DNA of 11,147 nucleotides from Scenedesmus sp. ARA3 (taxonomy: Eukaryota; Chlorophyta; Chlorophyceae; Sphaeropleales; Scenedesmaceae). The notes beneath the pieces were generated by a model. It worked only from the letters and a program-made list of their open reading frames with translations, had not been told where the DNA came from and made no database searches. Below are positions 1 to 5,985 of this stretch, piece after piece. Positions within the stretch are counted from its first letter, which is position 1. Each line of letters opens with the position of its first letter. Position numbers and translations under genes: made by a program. The DNA lies in assembly GCA_004335835.1 (NCBI GenBank), contig RWJK01001494.1:49412-60558 (forward strand), written 5' to 3'.

Positions 1-9
1 ACCACGCGG
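1..9 (+). other. ABC1K coding exon, last 9 nt (x-H-A-D)
   Basis: Read in frame, the window opens with the end of a codon, then CAC GCG G, followed by a canonical donor GTGAGC at 10-15. Joined to the next exon (AC CCT CAC...), it completes HADPHPGN, the invariant ABC1 motif. The degenerate copy near 88-121 has the His codon changed to TGC and the donor changed to ATGAGC, which supports this 9-nt piece as the functional exon end. The rest of the exon is outside the window. Confidence 0.7.
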
Positions 10-296
10 GTGAGCAAACAGTGTTGATGTTTGGATGTTGGTGCGTTTGGCGAGACCATCAGGGTGTGTGTGGTGTGTTTGTTTGCTGGAGCAGATGCTG
101 GAGGAGGGCTTCCACTGCGCGGATGAGCTGGGACTCTGGCTTAAAACCTTATCAACGGATCCCACATCCTTTATCCTTGCAGGGCATGCTCTGTGTGGTG
201 TGATCGGCTGTACCGCGTGCCTTCAGCAATCGTCCACCGCTGCGATGTAATTCCGTCATGGTGTGCAGCCTTGTGATGACACCAGGCTGCCGCCGC

Positions 297-329
<33 letters not shown>

Positions 330-1512
330 CGTTGCCAGACCCTCACCCCGGGAACCTGCTCAAGACCAAAGACGGCCGCCTTGCCTACCTGGACTTTGGT
401 GAGCAGCGGCCGTTTTGCGTGAGGCAGAGAGGCATGTTTGCTGCTGCGCCTGCACTCATGAGCTGCATCAGAGGCAGCTGGGTGCGGCCAAACAGGGCAA
501 ACTGCAGCCGCGCCGGCCTGTGTCACACCAGCCTGCAGCGATCACCTGCGGGCTGCCTTCTGCCTTGCGCTGCTGCCGCATGGACCATGCACACCTTCTA
601 CCAACGCGCTTGAACTGCTTACGCGACAGGAATTGCCTGCTCATCAGCAGCTCATCTAACACTGTGCTGTGTACTGCTGTTTACTGCTGTGTGCTGCCTC
701 TGACTCCGCAGGCATGATAAGCGAGGTGGAGCCTGCTGTGCGCCAGGGGATCATCCAACGCTGTGCTGAGTGCTGCTGTGTGCTCATGTGTCCCCTGCTG
801 TGCACCGCGTCCTCCCTGCAGGCATGATGGGCGAGGTGGAGCCAGCGGTGCGGCAGGGGCTCATCCGCGCCACGCTGCACCTGGTCAACCGCGAGTACGA
901 GCGACTGGCCGAGGACTTTGTCACGCTGGGGCTGCTGCCGCCAGGCACAGACACCAGCGACGTGCTGCCCGCGCTCACAGGTGGGTTGGATTGCACATGT
1001 ACTTGAATAAACCATTGTCTACATAGCGCTGATTTCCACGCTGGGGCTGCTGCCGCCAGGCACAGACACCAGCGACGTGCTGCCCGCGCTCACAGGTGCG
1101 CCTTGTATTCTTTTCTCAGAGGGTTTTCATACTGTTGGTACTGTTGGTTTTGTCACGCTGGGGCTGCTGCCACCAGGCACAGACACCAGCGACGTGCTGC
1201 CCGCGCTCACAGGTGAGTGCAAAGGCAGCAGCATGACCTTGACTTTGAATTATGACGCACCGGGTCTGAAAGCCGTTGCTGCACCGTCAGGAGACGCACA
1301 CCACCAGCGACATGCTGCCCAAGGGCGCGGCCTTGTGGTTTGCTGGCCGTTGCGTGCGATTCCAGTGCTGTTTGATTGTGGATTTACTGTGTGTTCTTGA
1401 ATCTAACTTGCTGCTGCTGCTGCTGCTGCTGCAGGCGTGTTCAAAGCAGCCCTTGCGTGCGGCGTGAGCAACCTCAGCTTCGGCACGCTCTCAGCCGACC
1501 TAATTATTATGT

Positions 1513-1549
<37 letters not shown>

Positions 1550-2389
1550 ACTGCAGGCGTGTTCCAGGCGGCCCTTGCAGGCGGCGTGAGCAACTTGAGC
1601 TTTGGCACGCTCTCAGCCGACCTAATGATTATGTGCCGCTGCTGCTGCTGCTGCAGGCGTGTTCCAGGCCGCCCTGGCTGGCGGCTTGAGCAACCTCAGC
1701 TTCGGCACGCTCTCAGCCGACCTGGGGCGCACCATGTACCGCTTCAGCTTTTACATGCTGTGTGTACACACACTGTTACCTTGCTGCTGTCCTGCAGGCG
1801 TGTTTCAGGCAGCCCTTGCAGGCGACGTGAGCAAACAGAGCCTTGCCACCTTATCGCTGACTTGTTCAGATCTGTCTGCTGCTGCTGCTGCTGCTTACTG
1901 CAGGCGTGTTCCAGGCGGCCCTGGCAGGCGGCGTGAGCAACCTCAGCTTCGGCACGCTCTCAGCCGACCTGGGCCGCACCATGTACCGCTTCAGCTTCCG
2001 GCTGCCGCCCTACTACACGTTGCTGGTGCGCAGCCTGAGCGTGCTGGAGGGCATCGCGCTGGCCAGCGACCCGGGGTACAAGGTGGGCAGTGTGTTTGAC
2101 TGTGTGGCGTTGTGTGGTTCGGTTTTTAAAGAGTTGCAACAGTGCTGGAGGGCATCGCGCTGGTCAGTGATCTAGGCCTACAAGGTGTGTGTACGGCTGT
2201 GATGCATCAGTGCCTATGTATGTGTTTGTGTCGTTTGCAGCTGTGCTGGAGGGCATCACGCAGGCCAGAGACCCGGGCTACAAGATGGGTGGATGCCCCT
2301 GAAAGCGCTTGGCTTTGAATGGGGCCCACCAAGGCGGTTGCACATGTGTCTGAAAAGGTCCATCACGTTGGCTTGTGTAGCAAACTGAA

Positions 2390-2430
<41 letters not shown>

Positions 2431-4557
2431 GCCAGGTGCTGGGTGCGGCCTACCCCTGGGTCAGCCGGCGGCTGCTGACGCAGGACTCCCCGGAGCTGCA
2501 CGCGACGCTCAACAACCTGTTATATGACAAGTCCGGTCAATTCCAGTTTGACCGGCTGGAGTCGCTGCTGGAGCAGGCCGCCAAGGCAGCAGTCAGCTCG
2601 CGCGCTGCTGCTACTGCTGCTGCTGCTGCCAGAGACAGCAGCAGTAGCACCGGGACAAGCCTAGAGCCAGTACCAGCAGCAGCAGCAGCAGCAGCGGGGT
2701 CTGGTGGGTTGTTTGGCAGCGTGTGGGGTCCTGCCAGTGCAGTGGCTGGCCCTGCAGGGCAGCTGCTAGGCAGCTTCCTGCCTGGCCTGAGTGGCCTCAC
2801 TGGGCAGCAGCAGCAGCAGCAGCAGCGTGTGAGCGGGCGCGGCAGTGAGGCAGCGGCAGCGGGCGGCCCGCTGGCGCTGGTGCTGAGCCCTGAGGGGCGT
2901 TACATCAGGTGGGTGGAAATGAGCTGGAGGCTGCTGGTGGCGTGCCCTCATACAGTGTCTCCCAACTTCTTCTTATTGCTCAGGCATCTCTGTCTTACCC
3001 TTGCTGCTGCAATGCAGGGGCAGCCTTGAGGACGAGCTGGATGAAGCCAACGCTTGCTGTTGCATGTATGCCCACTAATCGCCTTCACCTGCCTGCCTGT
3101 CTGCCTGCCTTATATGTGCCCTCACTGCAGGGGCATCCTTGAAGACGAGCTGGCCAAGGGCCTGGATGCTGCTGCCTGCCTGCCTGCCTGCCTGCCTGCC
3201 CACCTGTCTCACTCCTTCTGCCTGCCTCTGGTTGACTCTCTCACTCTTTCTCTGCAGGGGCATCCTTGAAGACGAGCTGGCCAAGGGCCTGGATGCTGCG
3301 TGGCGGCTGGCAGTGGACGACAGCCTGGCAGCAGCAAGCCAGCAGCTGGAGGGAGTGGTAACTGCGCTGCCGCTGCCGCTGCCGGCGGCGCTGCTGCCGC
3401 CGTGGCTGAGCGGGCAGCCGGCCGAAGCCAGCAGCAGCAGCAGCAGCAGTGCGGCGGATGGCCGGGCTGCGCTGCTTGAGGCTATGATGGCTGTGCCAAA
3501 GCTTGCTGATGCAGGAGATCAAGCTCAGGTGGATGGCCTGAGCCGGCTAGCTACACAGCTGTCTGCATTCAGCACAGCTAGCAAGCAGCAGCAGCAGCAC
3601 ATGCAGCAGCAGCAGGCACTGCAGGCAGGCGCCGGCAGTCAACAGCAGCAGCAGCAGCTGCAGCAGACCGTGGCGGTGCTGCAGTGGCTGCTGTCCGAGG
3701 TTCAACTGCTGAGCCCTGAGGCCCGGCGAGAGGCGCTGTCCATCCCACTTAATATTAGCTCAAAGCTGGCGAGCCGCCTGGCAGCCAGGGCAGTAAGGGC
3801 GGTGCTGAACCCGCGGCCAGTGTCGCCGGGTGCTGCTGGCAGCAGCAGCAGTAGCAGTAGCAGCAGCTATGCTCGGCAAGCTGCATTGGGTGCTGCTGGT
3901 CAGCAGCGGGTGATCAGCAGCAGCAGCAGCAGCTGGGCTGATGATGGCACTAGCAGCAGCAGCAGTACTATTCCCAGCAGCAAACCCAGCAGCAATGGCA
4001 CAGCAGTGCCGGATACGCAGCAGCAGCAGCAGCAGCAGCAGCCGTACAGGCAGCGGGTGGCTGGGCAGGCCCGTCCCAAGCAGCCCGCGCAGCGGCTGCT
4101 GAGCTACACGCCTGAGCAGCAGCAGCAGGAGCAGCAGCGGGCGCTGGGCATGCCGCCAGCCCCCAGCACGCCTGTGGGCGGCATATTGGCTGCCACGGTG
4201 CGCAGCTCCAACGCTGCTGCTGCTGCTGGCCGCAGCAGCAGTAATGGCGGAAACGGCAGTGCTGCAGCGCCTGTGAGGGGTGTCAACTTGAATGGGAAGC
4301 AGGCAGTGGCTGCTGGCGCTAGCCCTGATGCTGGTAATGGCAGACTTCAAAATGGCAGCAGCAGCAGCAGCAGCAGCAGTAGCAGTGGGTCAAGCCGGCA
4401 GCGGCAGCTGCTGCTGGTTGAGCAGCAGTCTGGAGCTGTGGATGTGCTGTCAGCTGGGGCTGCTGCTGCTGCTGCTGGTAGTGGTGAGGGTGTGCTGCTG
4501 GTGGTTGAGCCTGATGCGGTGCTGGCCCCTCCTGATGGCCCTGGGCTGTCAAACTGA
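1..4557 (+). CDS. ABC1K/ADCK (AarF/UbiB family) atypical kinase, 3' part of a spliced gene
   Basis: This is the C-terminal part of an ABC1-family atypical protein kinase. The proposed join is 1-9, 339-398, 822-980, 1904-2082, 2436-2908 and 3258-4557. Intron phases are 1, 1, 1, 0 and 2, every intron is GT...AG, and the joined frame stays open for 725 residues before TGA. Visible motifs are HADPHPGN (residues 1-8, the ABC1 catalytic-loop signature), LDFGMM (20-25, the metal-binding DFG), and the kinase C-lobe to about residue 190, including LPPYYTLLVRSL, SVLEGIALASDP and AAYPWVSRRLL. The PPYYTLLVRSL...VLEGIAL...AYPW block resembles the plastid/plastoglobule ABC1K clade (plant ABC1K1/ABC1K3 type, linked to prenylquinone and tocopherol metabolism). 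The exact subclade is a guess from memory. The N-lobe and any transit peptide lie left of the window. The remaining ~430 residues are a Q/S/A-rich tail not expected in the core family. Family assignment is firm; substrate is unknown. Confidence 0.9.
88..121 (+). repeat. Decayed copy of the exon end that carries the HAD motif (intron 1)
   Basis: In frame this stretch reads LEQMLEEGFHCA followed by the first base of the D codon, the sequence expected immediately before DPHPGN in ABC1 kinases. Two defects mark it as a non-functional duplicate of the upstream exon's 3' end: the motif His is Cys, and the position of the donor GTGAGC (present at 10) is ATGAGC. An alternative is a real exon using a non-canonical AT donor. 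The phase would fit, so cDNA is needed to exclude it. Confidence 0.6.
339..398 (+). other. ABC1K coding exon: DPHPGN to DFG
   Basis: This 60-nt exon is bounded by an acceptor TTGCCAG (ends 338) and a donor GTGAGC (starts 399), phase 1 at both ends. It encodes DPHPGNLLKTKDGRLAYLDF, containing both the ABC1 catalytic-loop motif and the DFG aspartate. It is preceded by a CTG-rich tract (297-329) where a polypyrimidine tract would normally sit. Confidence 0.92.
660..770 (+). repeat. Duplicated acceptor region plus start of the GMMGEVEPAV exon (intron 2)
   Basis: The stretch 712-765, preceded by an intact CCGCAG acceptor, is a diverged copy of the first ~50 nt of the true exon at 822. It reads GMISEVEPAVRQGIIQR against GMMGEVEPAVRQGLIRA. 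The intron sequence before each copy is also alike (TGTGCTGTGTACTGCTG versus CTGTGCTGAGTGCTGCTG), so the unit is a tandem duplication with a period of 110 nt (712 to 822). 110 is not a multiple of 3. The copy lacks the second half of the exon and its donor. Confidence 0.85.
822..980 (+). other. ABC1K coding exon: GMMGEVEPAV...DVLPALT
   Basis: This 159-nt exon lies between acceptor CCCTGCAG (ends 821) and donor GTGGGT (starts 981), phase 1 at both ends. It encodes the segment after DFG in ABC1 kinases, reading EVEPAVRQGLIRATLHLVN, then REYERLAEDFVTLGLLPP, then LPALT. The corresponding helical stretch in plant ABC1Ks has the same layout (HLVNRDYE..., VPAL...). Confidence 0.92.
1034..1095 (+). 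repeat. Donor-end copy 2 of the LPALT exon (intron 3)
   Basis: This is a near-identical copy of the last ~60 nt of the exon ending at 980. It again reads TLGLLPPGTDTSDVLPALT and is followed by its own potential donor GTGCGC at 1096. No clear acceptor precedes it, so it looks like intronic repeat sequence rather than an exon. The period from the true exon end is 115 nt. Confidence 0.9.
1148..1212 (+). repeat. Donor-end copy 3 of the LPALT exon (intron 3)
   Basis: This is a third copy of the same exon end, including the upstream TTTGTCACG of the true exon. It is followed by GTGAGT at 1213, a better consensus donor than the GTGGGT after the genuine exon. The spacing from copy 2 is 117 nt. Confidence 0.9.
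1290..1326 (+). repeat. Eroded fourth copy of the LPALT exon end (intron 3)
   Basis: The stretch GACGCACACCACCAGCGACA followed by TGCTGCCC resembles GGCACAGACACCAGCGACGT followed by GCTGCCC in the other copies, but the end and donor are lost. It lies roughly one period after copy 3, which fits an older member of the same tandem series. Confidence 0.55.
1435..1500 (+). repeat. Acceptor-plus-exon copy C1 of the GVFQAAL exon (intron 3)
   Basis: Copy C1 is preceded by (CTG)n and CTGCAG. It reads GVFKAALACGVSNLSFGTLSAD and then diverges into TAATTATTATG. It matches the first ~66 nt of the true exon at 1904. The following CTAATTATTATG is shared with copy C2, so C1 and C2 are sister duplicates. Confidence 0.88.
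1557..1623 (+). repeat. Acceptor-plus-exon copy C2 of the GVFQAAL exon (intron 3)
   Basis: Copy C2 is preceded by a (CTG)n tract (1515-1548) and TTACTGCAG. It reads GVFQAALAGGVSNLSFGTLSAD and then diverges into CTAATGATTATG. It begins 122 nt after C1, so including it as an exon extension would shift the frame. Confidence 0.88.
1657..1752 (+). repeat. Acceptor-plus-exon copy C3 of the GVFQAAL exon (intron 3)
   Basis: C3 is the longest extra copy. It reads GVFQAALAGGLSNLSFGT and continues into SADLGRTMYRFSF before diverging at TTACATG. It is preceded by (CTG)n CAG. Only the second half of the true exon (LPPYYTLLVR onward) and the donor are missing. It begins 100 nt after C2. Confidence 0.9.
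1798..1862 (+). repeat. Acceptor-plus-exon copy C4 of the GVFQAAL exon (intron 3)
   Basis: C4 is preceded by TTGCTGCTGTCCTGCAG. It reads GVFQAALAGDVSKQSLATLS and then drifts. It is the most diverged member of the series. It starts 141 nt after C3 (a multiple of 3) and 106 nt before the true exon (not a multiple of 3). Confidence 0.85.
1904..2082 (+). other. ABC1K coding exon: GVFQAALAGG...SDPGYK
   Basis: This 179-nt exon starts after (CTG)n TTACTGCAG (ends 1903) in phase 1 and ends before donor GTGGGC (starts 2083) in phase 0. It encodes NLSFGTLSADLGRTMYRFSF, then RLPPYYTLLVRSLSVLEG and IALASDPGYK, the most family-diagnostic part of the ABC1K C-lobe. It is the only member of the five-copy C series that carries the complete exon and a donor, so it is the one chosen for the gene model. 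Confidence 0.93.
2142..2184 (+). repeat. Donor-end copy D2 of the VLEGIALASDPGYK exon end (intron 4)
   Basis: This repeats the last ~43 nt of the exon ending at 2082 (GTGCTGGAGGGCATCGCGCT, then GGTCAGTGATCTAGGCCTACAAG) and is followed by GTGTGT at 2185. A one-base insertion and a TAG triplet show decay. No acceptor precedes it. Confidence 0.85.
2243..2284 (+). repeat. Donor-end copy D3 of the VLEGIALASDPGYK exon end (intron 4)
   Basis: This third copy reads VLEGITQARDPGYK. Where the true exon has GTGGGC it is followed by ATGGGT, so the donor GT has become AT. The same GT-to-AT change is seen in the copy at 88-121. Spacing from D2 is 101 nt. Confidence 0.85.
2394..2426 (+). repeat. (CTG)11 tract just upstream of a functional acceptor
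   Basis: An uninterrupted (CTG)11 run lies 10 nt before the exon start at 2436, ahead of TTGCGCCAG. It occupies the place of the polypyrimidine tract in intron 4. Similar CTG-rich tracts precede the exon at 339 and the C-series acceptors. Confidence 0.9.
2436..2908 (+). other. ABC1K coding exon: VLGAAYPWVSRRLL... plus start of the low-complexity tail
   Basis: This 473-nt exon enters in phase 0 and leaves in phase 2 at TACATCAG|GTGGGT. The first ~55 residues (LGAAYPWVSRRLLTQDSPEL, then LYDKSGQFQFDRLESLLEQA) are the conserved end of the ABC1K catalytic region. After that, A-, S-, G- and Q-rich segments dominate (AAATAAAAA near 2605-2628, A7 near 2676, Q7 near 2804-2824). SPEGRYIR at the end joins GILEDEL in the next exon. 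Confidence 0.9.
3018..3050 (+). repeat. Acceptor-plus-exon copy E1 of the RGILEDELAKG exon start (intron 5)
   Basis: After an AATGCAG acceptor the sequence reads GSLEDELDEANA, a diverged copy of the start of the last exon (GILEDELAKGLDA). If this acceptor were used, the frame from the previous exon would run into a TAA at about 3076. Confidence 0.8.
3088..3200 (+). repeat. CCTG tetranucleotide microsatellites flanking copy E2
   Basis: Short (CCTG)n runs lie at about 3088-3110 and 3172-3200, on either side of duplicate E2 in intron 5. They form C/T-rich sequence before the acceptors at 3130 and 3257. They differ from the CTG triplets found in the other introns. Confidence 0.8.
3131..3174 (+). 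repeat. Acceptor-plus-exon copy E2, matching the true exon over its first 42 nt
   Basis: After ACTGCAG, this matches the true exon start at 3258 from GGGCATCCTTGAAGACGAGC through GGATGCTGC without a mismatch. It begins 127 nt before the true exon (not a multiple of 3). Splicing to it without re-splicing would read through and stop at TGA 3267-3269, inside the true exon's start. It is a potential alternative or poison acceptor. Confidence 0.9.
3258..4557 (+). other. ABC1K terminal coding exon: low-complexity C-terminal tail
   Basis: This 1300-nt last exon starts after TTTCTCTGCAG (ends 3257) and ends at TGA 4555-4557. It begins RGILEDELAKGLDAAWRLAV, then becomes Q/S/A-rich. Serine runs lie near 3432-3450 and 3839-3865, Q8 at 4018-4041, and Ala runs near 4213-4227 and 4459-4478. 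Less repetitive islands include TVAVLQWLLSEVQLLSPEAR (about 3668-3727) and ALGMPPAPSTPVGGILAATV (about 4141-4200). I see no second catalytic domain. The tail may be a disordered extension. Confidence 0.85.
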
Positions 4558-4800
4558 GCAGCAGCTGCTGTGCCGGTATCTGATGCAATGAGGCGGGCTC
4601 TGCGCTTCAGTGCGGCCAGCACAGGGAAAACTTTTCCGGGATGCCTGCAGGGTGAGAGGCTGGCAAAGCAGCAAAGTTGTGGGGAAGTGTCTGCTAATCA
4701 AGATGTGGCGGAGTAGAAGCAGTGGTTGATGCTGCAGCTGGCGCGGCCGAGCGCTGGTGCTGCTGCGCCCACTGAGCAGATTGTAATGCTGGCCATTTAT
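4558..4800 (+). other. 3' UTR of the ABC1K gene
   Basis: This is the sequence between the TGA and the putative poly(A) signal. It begins GCAGCAGCTGCTGTGCCGG and contains a small perfect palindrome (GGAAAA-C-TTTTCC, 4625-4637). No reading frame continues the gene. The end is approximate. Confidence 0.6.
4782..4786 (+). terminator. TGTAA polyadenylation signal
   Basis: TGTAA, the usual green-algal nuclear polyadenylation element, occurs 225 nt after the ABC1K stop. It is the first on this strand after the stop. Cleavage would be expected shortly downstream. The pentamer is short, and further TGTAA copies occur at 5362, 5655, 6196 and 6556. Confidence 0.6.
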
Positions 4801-5798
4801 TCATGCACAGATCGTCGTACTCAGTTGGATAGGATGCATGCATTGTCAGGGCGTCAGAAGCTCAATGTATGTAGGCGGTCAGACGGCAGGAGTATTCAGT
4901 TGAACCCATGTTGTGTCAGGACATGTTGTGTGATGCTTGCTGCATATGGTTGACAGCTGCAGTTTGGTTGTCAGGTGTTTTTGCTGTCGATGGTACTACA
5001 TGGTATATCTTGGTTGGCAGGTGGACTGCGAATTGGCAGCTGCAACTGTTTTGTGCAAGACAAGGCTAGCAGCGTAGGTTATCCTGCGCCTTTTCGTGTT
5101 GATGAGGGCCTATAGCTATGAGAGTTCCTGGTAGCCGTCAGGATTGCATTGGGTGTACACGGGTCTGTTTACAAGCTGTACAGGTTTTACAGCGTTGTGG
5201 TCAAGGGTCTGAAACGTTTGCCAGTGCTGACGCATGCCCAAATACTGACAATAGCAGCGGTACTGGTAACCATCCTGTTGTGCGACGCGGTATGTGTGTC
5301 TTCTTCCGCCACAAATGATGGCCAAACTGTTTGACCGTTGCAGGTTGTAGTCATAAGCGGCTGTAACGATCCAAGTGCGCAGACTGGTGACATCGGCAGA
5401 TGTTAATGTGATTTTTTTTGCTGTTGGCAGCTCAAGCCAGCATGCCACTGGCCGAGTCAACCTGCAGCAGACCTGCTCTTTGAGTCAAGTGTCAGCAGCT
5501 CGTCACAAACAAGAGCGCTGCCGCAGCGGCGGCTGCCCTTCAAACGACTGCGCATGTGGCGAGCCTTCTGTTACGGACTGCGCAATGCACCACGCGGAAT
5601 CCCAGCAGTTGTGCCCCGCGCACTGCAGCACAACACGGCACCAGAAGTCCGTCGTGTAAAGCTCACATGTATACACAATCTGTCAAGCCAGACAGCATCT
5701 TGCCAGCCCCTTGCGCCAGCCGGCGTCGTCAACACCATCCGTTCTGTATAGGGTGTTGTGACGTGTTCTGCTGGTGACATACTGCCTCCCGCTCCCGG

Positions 5799-5818
5799 CA
5801 ATTGGGCTTGCCCAATTG
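5799..5818. repeat. Perfect palindrome with 9-bp arms
   Basis: CAATTGGGC (5799-5807) and GCCCAATTG (5810-5818) are exact reverse complements separated by TT. It may be a small hairpin or a protein-binding palindrome. There is no associated gene. Confidence 0.7.
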
Positions 5819-5905
5819 TGCTGTGGTAGCGAGCCAGTAGGATTCCGTCCCCCCTGGTAACAAAAAAACACCGTCCGTTGTTGACACAAGACCAGCACAC
5901 ACAAC

Positions 5906-5985
5906 GCAGCATACACACAACACACACTGCCGCCCTGAAGCAGCATTGCTGCATGAATGCAGCATACAAACAACACACACACTGC
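5906..5985. repeat. Two CA-rich direct repeats
   Basis: GCAGCATACACACAACACAC (5906 on) and GCAGCATACAAACAACACAC (5959 on) are near-identical units 53 nt apart, each continuing to ACTGC. The spacer contains GCAGCATTGCTGC, itself a near-palindrome. This looks like a short local duplication. Confidence 0.7.

Noticed and set aside
1435..2082. Mutually exclusive alternative exons in the C array
   Set aside because: The extra copies have no proper donor at the position of the true one. Most offsets between copies (122, 100, 106 nt) are not multiples of three, and the catalytic-region half of the exon exists only in the last copy.
1376..2175. Overlapping plus-strand frames across intron 3 as separate small genes
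   Set aside because: They are readings through the exon-copy array in shifted frames. The copies only make family-like protein in pieces of 20-30 residues.
1..3300. CRISPR-like regularly spaced repeats
   Set aside because: The spaced repeats are exon fragments with splice sites in a eukaryotic gene, with variable lengths and spacers that are themselves related.
3760..4350. 196-residue minus-strand frame opposite the last ABC1K exon
   Set aside because: It is an antisense shadow of CAG-rich coding sequence. It gives Ala/Leu runs with no recognisable domain.
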